A stretch of DNA of 64,000 nucleotides from Escherichia fergusonii ATCC 35469 (GCF_000026225.1 NC_011740.1:2790001-2854000), one strand, 5' to 3'. Shown: positions 1-7,869, counted from the stretch's first letter. The notes: generated by a model from the sequence alone, not told the origin. Numbers and translations are program-made.

Positions 1-1
1 C

Positions 2-73
2 GAGCGCACTTATACCCGTGATTTGCTCGTGGAAGTTTTTCTCGACGGACGCGGTAACGGCCTCAATCACTAA
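2..73 (+). CDS. C-terminal end of an unidentified prophage gene (cut by window edge)
   Basis: An open frame enters from the left edge and stops with TAA at 71-73, giving 23 residues ending DGRGNGLNH. It lies just upstream of gam, where lambda carries kil and cIII, but it matches neither as I remember them. Only the tail is visible, so no function can be given. Confidence 0.4.
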   Translation, partial: ERTYTRDLLVEVFLDGRGNGLNH

Positions 74-148
74 TCCCCTTTCCTGTTTTCCTAATCAGCC
101 TGGCATTTCGCGGGCGATATTTTCACAGCCATTTTCAGGAGTTCAGCC

Positions 149-445
149 ATGAACGCTTATTACATTCAGGATCGTCTTGAGGCTCAGAGCTGGGCGCGTC
201 ACTACCAGCAGATCGCCCGTGAAGAGAAAGAGGCAGAACTGGCAGACGACATGGAAAAAGGCCTGCCCCAGCACCTGTTTGAATCGCTATGCATCGATCA
301 TTTGCAACGCCACGGGGCCAGCAAAAAAGCCATTACCCGTGCATTTGATGACGATGTTGAGTTTCAGGAGCGCATGGCAGAACACATCCGGTACATGGTT
401 GAAACCATTGCTCACCACCAGGTTGATATTGATTCAGAGGTATAA
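149..445 (+). CDS. gam: Lambda-type Gam, short form: inhibitor of host RecBCD
   Basis: The 98-residue product matches the short form of lambda Gam (starts MNAYYIQDRLEAQSW) almost residue for residue. Gam is a DNA-mimicking dimer that binds RecBCD and blocks its DNA-end access, protecting phage concatemers and Red recombination intermediates. The ATG at 149 follows an AGGAG ribosome site at 136-140. Lambda also makes a longer form from an upstream start. Here the upstream stretch is lambda-like but carries an extra T in the run before the ribosome site, and I find no upstream ATG in frame, so only the short form seems encoded. It leads the gam-bet-exo recombination operon; bet starts 5 bases downstream. 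Confidence in identity is very high. Confidence 0.96.
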   Translation: MNAYYIQDRLEAQSWARHYQQIAREEKEAELADDMEKGLPQHLFESLCIDHLQRHGASKKAITRAFDDDVEFQERMAEHIRYMVETIAHHQVDIDSEV

Positions 446-450
446 AACGG

Positions 451-1236
451 ATGAGTACAGCACTCGCAACGCTGGCTGGGAAGCTGGCTGAACGTGTCGG
501 CATGGATTCTGTCGACCCACAGGAACTGATCACCACTCTTCGCCAGACGGCATTTAAAGGTGATGCCAGCGATGCGCAGTTCATCGCATTGTTGATCGTC
601 GCCAACCAGTACGGCCTTAATCCGTGGACGAAAGAAATTTACGCCTTCCCTGACAAGCAGAACGGCATCGTTCCGGTGGTGGGCGTTGATGGCTGGTCCC
701 GTATCATCAATGAAAACCAGCAGTTTGATGGCATGGACTTTGAGCAGGACAATGAATCATGTACATGCCGGATTTACCGCAAGGACCGTAATCATCCGAT
801 CTGCGTTACCGAGTGGATGGATGAATGCCGCCGCGAACCATTCAAAACCCGCGAAGGCAGAGAAATCACGGGGCCGTGGCAGTCGCATCCCAAACGGATG
901 TTACGGCATAAAGCCATGATTCAGTGTGCCCGTCTCGCCTTCGGATTTGCTGGTATCTATGACAAGGATGAAGCCGAGCGCATTGTCGAAAATACCGCAT
1001 ACACTGCAGAACGTCAGCCGGAACGCGACATCACTCCGGTTAACGATGAAACCATGCAGGAGATTAACACTCTGCTGATCGCCCTGGATAAAACATGGGA
1101 TGACGACTTATTGCCGCTCTGTTCCCAGATATTTCGCCGCGACATTCGCGCATCGTCAGAACTGACACAGGCCGAAGCAGTGAAAGCTCTTGGATTCCTG
1201 AAACAGAAAGCCACTGAGCAGAAGGTGGCAGCATGA
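451..1236 (+). CDS. bet: Lambda Red Beta single-strand annealing protein
   Basis: The 261-residue protein has the length and near-identical sequence of lambda Bet. Beta coats single-stranded DNA and anneals complementary strands. It works with Exo on double-strand ends and acts in the cytoplasm during early phage replication. The N-terminal annealing core (roughly residues 1-180) contains the motif WTKEIYAFPDKQNGIVPVVG. The C-terminal part contacts Exo and host SSB. The stop codon overlaps the exo start as ATGA, so the two are translationally coupled. Nothing looks truncated, so the prophage probably still carries a working annealase. Confidence 0.97.
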   Translation: MSTALATLAGKLAERVGMDSVDPQELITTLRQTAFKGDASDAQFIALLIVANQYGLNPWTKEIYAFPDKQNGIVPVVGVDGWSRIINENQQFDGMDFEQDNESCTCRIYRKDRNHPICVTEWMDECRREPFKTREGREITGPWQSHPKRMLRHKAMIQCARLAFGFAGIYDKDEAERIVENTAYTAERQPERDITPVNDETMQEINTLLIALDKTWDDDLLPLCSQIFRRDIRASSELTQAEAVKALGFLKQKATEQKVAA

Positions 1237-1913
1237 CACCGGACATTATCCTGCAGCGTACCGGGATCGACGTGAGAGCTGTCGAACAGGGGGATGATGC
1301 ATGGCACAAATTACGGCTCGGCGTCATCACAGCTTCAGAAGTTCATAACGTAATAGCAAAACCCCGATCCGGAAAGAAATGGCCTGATATGAAAATGTCC
1401 TACTTCCACACCCTGCTTGCCGAGGTTTGCACCGGTGTGGCTCCGGAAGTTAACGCTAAAGCACTGGCCTGGGGAAAACAGTACGAGAACGACGCCAGAG
1501 CCCTGTTTGAGTTCACTTCCGGCGTGAATGTTACTGAATCCCCGATCATCTATCGAGACGAGACTATGCGTACCGCCTGCTCTCCCGATGGTTTATGCAG
1601 TGACGGCAATGGTCTTGAGCTGAAATGCCCGTTTACCTCCCGGGATTTCATGAAGTTCCGGCTCGGTGGTTTCGAGGCCATAAAGTCGGCTTATATGGCC
1701 CAGGTGCAGTACAGCATGTGGGTAACGCGAAAAAATGCCTGGTACTTTGCCAACTATGACCCGCGTATGAAGCGTGAAGGCCTGCATTATGTCGTGGTTG
1801 AGCGGGATGAAAAGTACATGGCGAGTTTTGACGAAATGGTGCCGGAATTCATCGAAAAAATGGACGAGGCACTGGCTGAAATTGGTTTTGTATTTGGGGA
1901 GCAATGGCGATGA
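1233..1913 (+). CDS. exo: Lambda Red 5'-3' exonuclease
   Basis: The 226-residue product equals lambda Exo in length and sequence. Exo is a toroidal trimer that degrades the 5' strand from double-strand ends and loads Beta on the exposed 3' strand. The PD-(D/E)xK nuclease core is visible: SPDGL (catalytic Asp near residue 119) followed by GLELKCP, with the Glu and Lys that bind and activate the metal (near residues 129-131). It overlaps bet by four bases upstream and orf60a by four bases downstream, as in lambda. With gam and bet it forms a complete Red system. Confidence 0.97.
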   Translation: MTPDIILQRTGIDVRAVEQGDDAWHKLRLGVITASEVHNVIAKPRSGKKWPDMKMSYFHTLLAEVCTGVAPEVNAKALAWGKQYENDARALFEFTSGVNVTESPIIYRDETMRTACSPDGLCSDGNGLELKCPFTSRDFMKFRLGGFEAIKSAYMAQVQYSMWVTRKNAWYFANYDPRMKREGLHYVVVERDEKYMASFDEMVPEFIEKMDEALAEIGFVFGEQWR

Positions 1914-2071
1914 AGCATCCTCACGATAATATCCGGGTAGGCGCGATCACTTTCGTCTACTCCGTTACAAAGCGAGGCTGGGTATTTCCCGGCCTTTCTG
2001 TTATCAGAAATCCACTGAAAGCACAGCGGCTGGCTGAGGAGATAAATAATAAACGGGGGCTGTATGACTGA
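1910..2071 (+). CDS. Lambda Orf60a-like small early protein
   Basis: A 53-residue frame starting at the ATG that overlaps the exo stop (ATGA) reads MKHPHDNIRVGAITFVYSV and matches most of the lambda Orf60a protein encoded just downstream of exo. Its C-terminus ends earlier (KRGLYD), where the next gene takes over. The last codons overlap the methyltransferase start by 8 bases. The function of Orf60a is unknown. Its position and overlap in the left operon make the gene call strong, while the role remains open. Confidence 0.85.
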   Translation: MKHPHDNIRVGAITFVYSVTKRGWVFPGLSVIRNPLKAQRLAEEINNKRGLYD

Positions 2072-2621
2072 TTTCACCGGAAGCAATACTCCTGCCGAAC
2101 ATCGCGACAGCTGGCGCACACCACCAGAGATTTTTGCTGCGCTGAATGCAGAGTTCGATTTTCAACTTGATGCTGCAGCCAACGAAAAAAACCGACTATG
2201 TCGGCTTTTTATCTCACAGGAGCAGAACACATTAACCACTTCATGGCCTGAAGCAATGGGATATGCCTCTGGTTATGTCTGGTTGAATCCACCATACAGC
2301 AATATTTCCCCTTTTGTGAAAAAGGCAGCCACTGAAAACAAATTCAGTAGTGTGGGATGTGTAATGTTATTGCCTGCTGACACATCTGTCGGATGGTTTC
2401 ATGAAGCGATACAAACCGCCAGTGAGGTCAGATTCATCACGGCAGGACGACTGGCATTTATTAACCCACTCACCGGGAAACCCGTCAGTGGAAATAATAA
2501 AGGCTCGATGCTCATTATCTGGCACCCATACCCCCGTACACACTGCCACTTTACGACCGTTGATCGTGGCGAGTTGATGGCGTTCGGCTCAAGGATTCTT
2601 GCCCGTCGGGAGGCTGCATGA
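2064..2621 (+). CDS. Phage DNA N6-adenine methyltransferase
   Basis: The 185-residue protein belongs to the phage Dam-type family (PF05869 type). It begins with the conserved RTPPEIFAALNAEF block near residue 18 and LDAAANEKN for cofactor binding. The catalytic NPPY motif follows, inside WLNPPYSNISPFV near residue 75. Such enzymes methylate adenine using S-adenosylmethionine, often to evade host restriction or mimic Dam marking; the target site cannot be read from sequence. The gene overlaps orf60a by 8 bases and the next small frame by 4, so it is part of the early operon. Lambda has no such gene here; many lambdoid relatives do, so this is mosaic exchange. Confidence 0.88.
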   Translation: MTDFTGSNTPAEHRDSWRTPPEIFAALNAEFDFQLDAAANEKNRLCRLFISQEQNTLTTSWPEAMGYASGYVWLNPPYSNISPFVKKAATENKFSSVGCVMLLPADTSVGWFHEAIQTASEVRFITAGRLAFINPLTGKPVSGNNKGSMLIIWHPYPRTHCHFTTVDRGELMAFGSRILARREAA

Positions 2622-2701
2622 CAACCACGGAATGCATTTTTCTGGCAGCGGGCTTCATATTCTGCGTGCTTATGCTTGCCGACATGGGGCTTGTTCAATG
2701 A
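2618..2701 (+). CDS. 27-residue membrane peptide of the prophage early operon
   Basis: The ATG overlaps the methyltransferase stop (ATGA) and the stop overlaps the next start (ATGA), a chained arrangement that supports translation. The peptide MTTTECIFLAAGFIFCVLML and a short tail is one hydrophobic helix long enough to cross the inner membrane. Function is unknown. The call rests on the double overlap and on hydrophobicity. Confidence 0.55.
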   Translation: MTTTECIFLAAGFIFCVLMLADMGLVQ

Positions 2702-2913
2702 CACCTCAGCAGGAAAACACCCTTCGCAGCATTGCCCGTCAGGCTAATTCTGAAATCAAAAAAGCCAGACAGCAGTGTCCGGATAAAAACGTCGATGACA
2801 TTTGCCGTAGCGTACTGAAGAAGCACCGCGAAACAGTAACGATGATGGGATTCACACCGACTCATTTAAGCCTGGCGATCGGCATGTTAAACGGCGTCTT
2901 TAAGGAACGGTGA
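2698..2913 (+). CDS. Hypothetical lambdoid early protein (71 residues)
   Basis: The frame starts at an ATG that overlaps the stop of the preceding membrane peptide by four bases and reads MTPQQENTLRSIARQANSEI. It is rich in Lys, Arg and Gln and looks mainly helical and soluble, with no recognisable motif. A longer in-frame extension to 2599 exists but would run through the methyltransferase end, so the coupled ATG is preferred. I recognise the type as a small conserved protein of lambdoid left operons but cannot assign a function. A terminator-like hairpin follows 22 bases downstream. Confidence 0.65.
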   Translation: MTPQQENTLRSIARQANSEIKKARQQCPDKNVDDICRSVLKKHRETVTMMGFTPTHLSLAIGMLNGVFKER

Positions 2914-2935
2914 GCATGAAAAACAAAATCATCAT

Positions 2936-2957
2936 GGAGCTACAGGCTCCTTTTTTA
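2936..2957 (+). terminator. Rho-independent terminator in prophage left operon
   Basis: GGAGC-TACAG-GCTCC forms a 5-bp stem (2936-2950) followed by a run of T. It sits after the 71-residue gene and before the DksA-like gene. A 29-codon frame (2916-3005, MKNKIIMELQAPFLL...) runs across it; I do not call that frame as a gene. Confidence 0.6.
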
Positions 2958-3011
2958 TTATTCGCATTCACCCTCAAGCGTATTAACCAACAATTCAGGG
3001 ATTAATGAAAG

Positions 3012-3230
3012 ATGGCAGACATCATTGATTCAGCATCAGAAATTGAAGAATTACAGCGCAACACAGCAATAAAAATGCGCCGCCTGAACCACCAGGCTAT
3101 ATCTGCCACTCATTGTTGTGAGTGTGGCGATCCGATAGATGAACGAAGACGCCTGGCCGTTCAGGGTTGTCGGACTTGTGCAAGTTGCCAGGAGGAGATC
3201 GAACTTAAGAACAAACAATGGGGACTGTGA
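3012..3230 (+). CDS. TraR/DksA-type zinc-finger protein (lambda Orf73-like)
   Basis: The 72-residue protein starts MADIIDSASEIEELQ and closely matches lambda Orf73. It has an N-terminal helix followed by a four-cysteine zinc finger: CCECGDPIDERRR near residues 35-47, then CRTCASC near 55-61. Short TraR/DksA-like proteins bind in the RNA polymerase secondary channel and change promoter preference, mimicking DksA plus ppGpp. That activity is known for TraR and is inference here. The last residues (EIELKNKQWGL) differ from lambda, so there is a mosaic joint at the C-terminus. Confidence 0.88.
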   Translation: MADIIDSASEIEELQRNTAIKMRRLNHQAISATHCCECGDPIDERRRLAVQGCRTCASCQEEIELKNKQWGL

Positions 3231-3277
3231 TGGCCTCAAAGCAGCAAATTTCAACATCGTCCAATTGAGGTGTAAAA

Positions 3278-3556
3278 ATGTTCAGAATCATTTTTCCTAA
3301 CACCTGGTACGTCGATCACCACGGCACTCCCTGCAAAATCCTGCGTTCTACCCACAACAAAGTTCACTACATCCGAAAAGGCAGAACATGTATCGCCAGC
3401 ATGTTCCGATTTAATCATGACTTTGAACCTGTGAATAAAGCTGATGCAGATCGGATAGCAGAAGAGATCGAAACGGCAGAACACATTAAGAAGTTACGTG
3501 ACATGCGTTCAAAAAGCAGAGGTAACCATGGAATCATACAGCCTCACACTCGATGA
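3278..3556 (+). CDS. Small prophage protein, DUF4222-like
   Basis: The 92-residue frame has a compact beta-rich N-terminus (WYVDHHGTPCKILRSTHNKVHYIRKGR...CIASMFRFNHDF) resembling the DUF4222 proteins found just upstream of xis in lambdoid prophages, then a charged helical tail. Function unknown. Its 3' end overlaps the start of the truncated excisionase frame (3528) by 29 bases, so the two are probably translationally linked. The family assignment is from memory of the pattern V.Y.R.G..C...F...F and is moderately secure. Confidence 0.6.
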   Translation: MFRIIFPNTWYVDHHGTPCKILRSTHNKVHYIRKGRTCIASMFRFNHDFEPVNKADADRIAEEIETAEHIKKLRDMRSKSRGNHGIIQPHTR

Positions 3557-3611
3557 GGCCTGCCAGCTTCTCAAGATATCCAGACCTACAGCAATCATGT
3601 CAATCCAATAA
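3528..3611 (+). pseudogene. Truncated first excisionase head (27 codons)
   Basis: From ATG 3528 the frame reads MESYSLTLDEACQLLKISRP and stops with TAA at 3609. This is the start of a P22-type Xis up to the first helix of the winged-helix DNA-binding domain; the WIRTGRLQ part that should follow is missing. A second, complete excisionase begins 13 bases later in another frame with its own equivalent head (EEEIFTREEAASYLKV). The segment looks like the remnant of a replaced xis, or a leader peptide for the downstream start. Confidence 0.6.
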
Positions 3612-3624
3612 ATGGAGACTCCAA

Positions 3625-3972
3625 GTGGAAGAAGAAATCTTCACTCGTGAAGAGGCTGCGTCGTATCTGAAGGTAGACAAAGGCACTATCACGCAGTGGA
3701 TACGAAGTGGACGACTTCAAGCCGCAAAGATAAATCCAGATAAACCTAAAAGCCCATATCGCATTTGCAAGTCAGACTGCATTGCGGCGCTTAAGTCTGT
3801 GAGACACAATAGCGCGGTGAATGCGGTTGATGTGCAGGAGGTTAAAGCATGTCAATCAAACTGCGCGGTGGCACATGGCACTGCGATTTCGTCGCGCCAG
3901 ATGGATCAAGAGTTAGACGCTCTCTTGAAACATCGGACAAAAGGCAAGCGCAAGAACTTCACGATCGTCTGA
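3625..3972 (+). CDS. xis: Excisionase (recombination directionality factor)
   Basis: A 115-residue MerR/AlpA-like winged-helix protein. Residues 5-33 (FTREEAASYLKVDKGTITQWIRSGRL) form the helix-turn-helix, and PDKPKSPYRICKSDCIAAL is typical of P22-like Xis. Xis bends attachment-site DNA and turns integrase from integration to excision. The start chosen is GTG 3625, preceded by TGGAGA at 3613-3618; a longer frame to 3553 would cross the remnant Xis head and lacks a good start. It overlaps int by 124 bases, as in P22, so production of the two is linked. Confidence 0.82.
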   Translation: MEEEIFTREEAASYLKVDKGTITQWIRSGRLQAAKINPDKPKSPYRICKSDCIAALKSVRHNSAVNAVDVQEVKACQSNCAVAHGTAISSRQMDQELDALLKHRTKGKRKNFTIV

Positions 3973-5009
3973 AAGCAGAAGCGTGGAGAGTAAAAAATCT
4001 CGGGGAATCACCGAAAAAGCTATTCAAGGAAGCCTGCATACGGTGGCTGCGTGAGAAATCGGATAAGAAGTCCATTGATGATGACAAGAGCATTATATCG
4101 TTCTGGATGTTGCACTTCAGAGAAACCATTCTCTCTGACATAACAACAGAAAAAATAATGGAGGCGGTAGACGGGATGGAAAACCGCCGCCATCGCCTGA
4201 ACTGGGAGATGAGCCGGGACAGGTGTTTGCGGCTTGGCAAGCCAGTGCCGGAGTATAAACCAAAGCTGGCAAGCAAAGGAACGAAGACGCGGCATCTGGC
4301 AATACTTCGCGCTATTCTCAATATGGCTGTTGAATGGGGATGGCTTGACAGGGCGCCCAAAATATCAACACCACGCGTTAAGAATGGACGAATCAGATGG
4401 CTTACAGAGGAGGAATCGAAGCGCCTGTTTGCAGAAATTGCTCCTCATTTCTTCCCTGTGGTCATGTTTGCAATCACGACAGGCCTTCGTCGTTCCAACG
4501 TTACAGACCTTGAGTGGTCACAGGTCGATCTGGATAAGAAAATGGCATGGATGCACCCTGATGAAACAAAAGCTGGCAATGCGATCGGAGTTCCTCTTAA
4601 CGAAACCGCATGCCAGATATTAAGAAAACAGCAGGGGCTCCATAAGAGATGGGTATTTGTCCACACCAAACCTGCCTACCGAAGCGACGGAACAAAAACA
4701 GCAGCGGTAAGGAAGATGAGAACCGACAGCAACAAGGCATGGAAGGGAGCGTTAAAGCGGGCAGGCATTAGCAACTTCCGCTTCCATGACCTGAGGCATA
4801 CCTGGGCAAGCTGGCTGGTTCAGTCCGGTGTCTCTCTTCTTGCACTTAAAGAGATGGGAGGATGGGAAACTCTCGAAATGGTTCAAAGATACGCCCACCT
4901 TTCAGCTGGGCATCTCACCGAGCACGCGAGCAAAATCGATGCGATTATAAGTCGCAATGGCACAAATACGGCACAGGAGGAGAACGTAGTTTACTTAAAT
5001 GCGAGGTAA
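3849..5009 (+). CDS. int: P22-type tyrosine integrase, thrW-specific
   Basis: The 386-residue enzyme catalyses site-specific integration and excision at thrW. It resembles P22 Int closely: DKRQAQELHDRLKAEAWRVK in the arm-binding region, a central SAM-like core-binding domain, and a catalytic domain. Catalytic residues are visible: Arg in TTGLRRSN (near residue 212), His-x-x-Arg in FHDLRHTWASWLV (near 315), and the Tyr nucleophile in MVQRYAHLS (near 349). The gene points to the attachment site and ends 15 bases from the 3' end of thrW, as expected for phages of this specificity. Int looks intact. Confidence 0.93.
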   Translation: MSIKLRGGTWHCDFVAPDGSRVRRSLETSDKRQAQELHDRLKAEAWRVKNLGESPKKLFKEACIRWLREKSDKKSIDDDKSIISFWMLHFRETILSDITTEKIMEAVDGMENRRHRLNWEMSRDRCLRLGKPVPEYKPKLASKGTKTRHLAILRAILNMAVEWGWLDRAPKISTPRVKNGRIRWLTEEESKRLFAEIAPHFFPVVMFAITTGLRRSNVTDLEWSQVDLDKKMAWMHPDETKAGNAIGVPLNETACQILRKQQGLHKRWVFVHTKPAYRSDGTKTAAVRKMRTDSNKAWKGALKRAGISNFRFHDLRHTWASWLVQSGVSLLALKEMGGWETLEMVQRYAHLSAGHLTEHASKIDAIISRNGTNTAQEENVVYLNAR

Positions 5010-5099
5010 CTTATTGATTTAGATGGTGCCGATAATAGGAGTCGAACCTACGACCTTCGCATTACGAATGCGCTGCTCTACCAACTGAGCTATATCGGC
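5010..5099. other. Prophage/chromosome junction (att site within thrW)
   Basis: The int stop codon is 14 bases from the 3' CCA of thrW, so the prophage boundary and core attachment sequence lie within the 3' half of the tRNA gene. The phage end recreates an intact tRNA. The other prophage end and the matching direct repeat are outside the window, so the exact core length cannot be measured. Confidence 0.75.
5024..5099 (-). tRNA. thrW: tRNA-Thr (CGU anticodon)
   Basis: On the minus strand the 76-base cloverleaf begins GCCGATATAGCTCAG, has anticodon loop ATTCGTAAT (anticodon CGT), a TTCGACTC T-loop, and ends with encoded CCA. It matches E. coli thrW and lies downstream of proA in the same orientation, as in K-12. 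thrW is the integration site of P22 and of CP4-6 in K-12; here a lambdoid prophage occupies it. Confidence 0.98.
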
Positions 5100-5213
5100 C
5101 CTGAAAGGACATGTTCACGAGCGTGAATCACGGTGGACAAGGTTAAAACTAACCGGGCGATGCGTCAATGGCCTTGTGAATCAAATGGCTACTTTTGCAT
5201 CACCCGGTTTTAT

Positions 5214-6467
5214 TTATGCACGAATGGTGTAATCACCAATGCCGATCCACTTGTAGGTGGTCAGAGCTTCCAGGCCCATCGGGCCACGCGCGTGAAGTTT
5301 TTGTGTGCTTACCGCCACTTCCGCACCCAGTCCAAACTGGCCGCCGTCGGTAAAACGCGTAGAGGCGTTAACGTAAACAGCGGACGAATCCACTTCGTTA
5401 ACAAAACGCTGGGCGTTGCGCATATCGCGGGTCAGGATCGCATCGGAGTGTTGTGTGCCGTGTTCACGAATATGGGCGATGGCATCGTCAAGATCGCTGA
5501 CGATTTTGACGTTCAAATCTAATGACAGAAACTCATCGTCATACTCTTCCGCTTTAACAGCCACCACCTTCGCGGGGCCTGTCTGCAACTGCGCCAGTGC
5601 ACCTGCATCAGCGTGTAACGTCACGCCACTTTCCGCCATTTGCTTGCTTAATGCGGGCAGGAAGCTATCTGCGATGTTTTTATTTACCAGCAACGTTTCT
5701 ACCGTATTACACGTGCTCGGGCGCTGAGTTTTCGCGTTGACAATCACTTTCAATGCTTCAGCGATCTCTGCACTTTCATCAACGTAAATATGGCATACGC
5801 CTATACCACCTGTGATTACCGGAATCGTCGACTGCTCGCGGCACAGTTTATGCAACCCAGCCCCGCCGCGTGGGATCAGCATGTCGATGTATTTATCCAT
5901 ACGCAGCAGTTCACTGACCAGCGCACGGTCAGGATTATCAATCGCCTGCACGGCACCCGCCGGTAAACCGCAGGAATTCAGAGCATCCTGAATCACCGCC
6001 ACCGTTGCAGCGTTAGTGCGACAGGTTTCTTTGCCGCCGCGCAGGATCACTGCATTACCGGTTTTCAGGCACAGTGAAGCAACATCAACCGTCACGTTCG
6101 GGCGCGCTTCATAAATTACACCAATCACCCCCAGCGGTACGCGACGGCGTTCCAGACGCAGGCCGCTGTCCAGCACCCCGCCATCAATTACCTGCCCCAC
6201 CGGATCAGCGAGGTTACACACCTGGCGCACATCATCGGCAATGCCTTTCAGCCGCGCGGGCGTCAACGCCAGACGATCAAGCATCGCGTCACTAAGACCA
6301 TTGGCACGCGCGTCAGCAACATCCTGGGCGTTAGCATTGAGGATGCTTTCGCTTTGTGCTTCCAGTTCATCGGCGATTTTTTCCAGCACGCGATTTTTTT
6401 CGCGGCTGGAGAGTTGCGCTAATTTATACGAGGCTTGCTTTGCGGCAATGCCCATTTGTTCCAGCAT
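5214..6467 (-). CDS. proA: Gamma-glutamyl phosphate reductase
   Basis: ProA (417 residues, the usual length) reduces gamma-glutamyl phosphate to glutamate-5-semialdehyde with NADPH, the second step of proline synthesis in the cytoplasm. It is an aldehyde-dehydrogenase-fold enzyme. Visible are the NADP-binding stretch (GVIGVIYEARPNVTVDVASL), ILRGGKE, and the catalytic cysteine in QRPSTCNTVETLLVN (near residue 255). It follows proB by 11 bases and forms the proBA operon, which continues toward thrW. Everything appears intact. Confidence 0.98.
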   Translation of the reverse strand: MLEQMGIAAKQASYKLAQLSSREKNRVLEKIADELEAQSESILNANAQDVADARANGLSDAMLDRLALTPARLKGIADDVRQVCNLADPVGQVIDGGVLDSGLRLERRRVPLGVIGVIYEARPNVTVDVASLCLKTGNAVILRGGKETCRTNAATVAVIQDALNSCGLPAGAVQAIDNPDRALVSELLRMDKYIDMLIPRGGAGLHKLCREQSTIPVITGGIGVCHIYVDESAEIAEALKVIVNAKTQRPSTCNTVETLLVNKNIADSFLPALSKQMAESGVTLHADAGALAQLQTGPAKVVAVKAEEYDDEFLSLDLNVKIVSDLDDAIAHIREHGTQHSDAILTRDMRNAQRFVNEVDSSAVYVNASTRFTDGGQFGLGAEVAVSTQKLHARGPMGLEALTTYKWIGIGDYTIRA

Positions 6468-6478
6468 CGGCCAGCTCC

Positions 6479-7582
6479 TTAACGGGTAATCATGTCATCA
6501 CGGTGAACGGCAACCGAGCCGTATTCATATCCCAGTATTGCATCAATTTCTTGCGAGTGGTGTCCGGCAATACGGCGTAATGCATCGCTGTTGTAACGAC
6601 TGACGCCGTGGGCGATATCGCGACCTTCGAGGTTGCAAATGCGGATGACTTCACCACGCGAGAAATTGCCAGTCACGCTTTTGATGCCTTTCGGCAACAG
6701 GGAGCTGCCGCGTTCAAGAATGGCGGCGGTTGCCCCTTCATCTACCGTGATTTCACCCGCAGGCGGCGCACCGAAAATCCAACGTTTGCGGTTTTCAAGC
6801 GGAGTCGCCTGGGCATGGAACAGCGTACCGACGGAAATACCTTCCATCACATCACCAATGACACCCGGCTTACTGCCCGCGGCAATAATGGTGTCGATAC
6901 CCGCACGGCAAGCCACGTCAGCGGCCTGCAATTTGGTGCTCATGCCGCCGGTTCCAAGACCTGAAACGCTGTCACCGGCAATCGCGCGCAGAGCGTCATC
7001 AATGCCGTACACATCTTTAATCAGTTCTGCCTGCGGATTGCTACGCGGATCAGCGGTATACAAACCTTTTTGATCGGTCAGCAACAACAGTTTATCAGCA
7101 CCTGCCAGAATCGCCGCCAGCGCCGAAAGGTTATCGTTATCGCCGACTTTAATCTCTGCAGTAGCGACAGCATCGTTCTCATTGATTACCGGAACGATGT
7201 TGTTATCGAGCAGTGCACGCAAGGTGTCGCGGGCGTTCAGGAAGCGTTCACGGTCCTCCATATCAGCACGAGTTAGCAGCATCTGCCCGACGTGAATGCC
7301 ATAAATCGAAAACAGCTGTTCCCACAGTTGAATCAGTCGACTCTGCCCTACCGCCGCCAGAAGTTGTTTCGAGGCGATAGTCGCTGGCAGTTCCGGATAA
7401 CCCAGGTGCTCACGTCCGGCGGCAATCGCACCCGACGTCACAATTACAATCCGATGCCCGGCGGCATGTAGCTGCGCGCACTGGCGAACAAGTTCAACGA
7501 TATGGGCACGGTTCAGGCGGCGCGATCCGCCTGTTAGCACACTGGTGCCGAGTTTTACCACCAGCGTCTGGCTGTCACTCAT
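6479..7582 (-). CDS. proB: Glutamate 5-kinase
   Basis: ProB (367 residues from the ATG at 7582) phosphorylates glutamate to gamma-glutamyl phosphate, the first and proline-feedback-inhibited step of proline synthesis. The N-terminal amino-acid-kinase domain shows VVKLGTSVLTGG, INENDAVATAEIKVGDNDNLSA and GTGGMSTKLQAAD. A C-terminal PUA domain (about residues 275-360) ends near GYEYGSVAVHRDDMI. An extended frame runs 29 codons upstream, but MSDSQTLVVKLG is the conserved start. It is divergent from phoE across about 290 bases. Confidence 0.98.
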   Translation of the reverse strand: MSDSQTLVVKLGTSVLTGGSRRLNRAHIVELVRQCAQLHAAGHRIVIVTSGAIAAGREHLGYPELPATIASKQLLAAVGQSRLIQLWEQLFSIYGIHVGQMLLTRADMEDRERFLNARDTLRALLDNNIVPVINENDAVATAEIKVGDNDNLSALAAILAGADKLLLLTDQKGLYTADPRSNPQAELIKDVYGIDDALRAIAGDSVSGLGTGGMSTKLQAADVACRAGIDTIIAAGSKPGVIGDVMEGISVGTLFHAQATPLENRKRWIFGAPPAGEITVDEGATAAILERGSSLLPKGIKSVTGNFSRGEVIRICNLEGRDIAHGVSRYNSDALRRIAGHHSQEIDAILGYEYGSVAVHRDDMITR

Positions 7583-7770
7583 GATTCTCTGCCATTCAAT
7601 TTTAGGGAAAATGATATCAAACGAACGTTTTAGCAGGACTGTCGCCGGTTGCCAACCATCTGCGAGCAAAGCATGGCGTTTTGTTGCGCGGGATCAGCAA
7701 GCGTAGCGGCAGTTGTTTACGCTTTTATTACAGATTTAATAAATTACCACATTTTAAGAATATCATTAAT

Positions 7771-7796
7771 CTGTAATATATCTTTAACAATCTCAG
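7771..7796 (+). promoter_or_regulatory. Pho box upstream of phoE
   Basis: CTGTAATATATCTTTAAC followed by AATCTCAG matches the PhoB-binding Pho box that I remember for the E. coli phoE promoter. It lies about 75-100 bases before the phoE start and implies induction by phosphate starvation through PhoR-PhoB. Confidence 0.8.
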
Positions 7797-7869
7797 GTTA
7801 AAAACTTTCCTGTTTTCAACGGGGCTCTCCCGCTGAATATTCGCGCGTTAATTAAAATCAGGAATGAAA

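Noticed and set aside
333..605. Opposite-strand frames over gam and bet
   Set aside because: They are shadows of strongly conserved lambda genes.
2916..3005. 29-codon frame MKNKIIMELQAPFLL...
   Set aside because: It spans the terminator hairpin at 2936 and has no independent support; noted only.
1..5024. Anti-phage defence cassette in the prophage
   Set aside because: All genes match standard lambdoid recombination, early or integration functions; the methyltransferase has no partner nuclease nearby.
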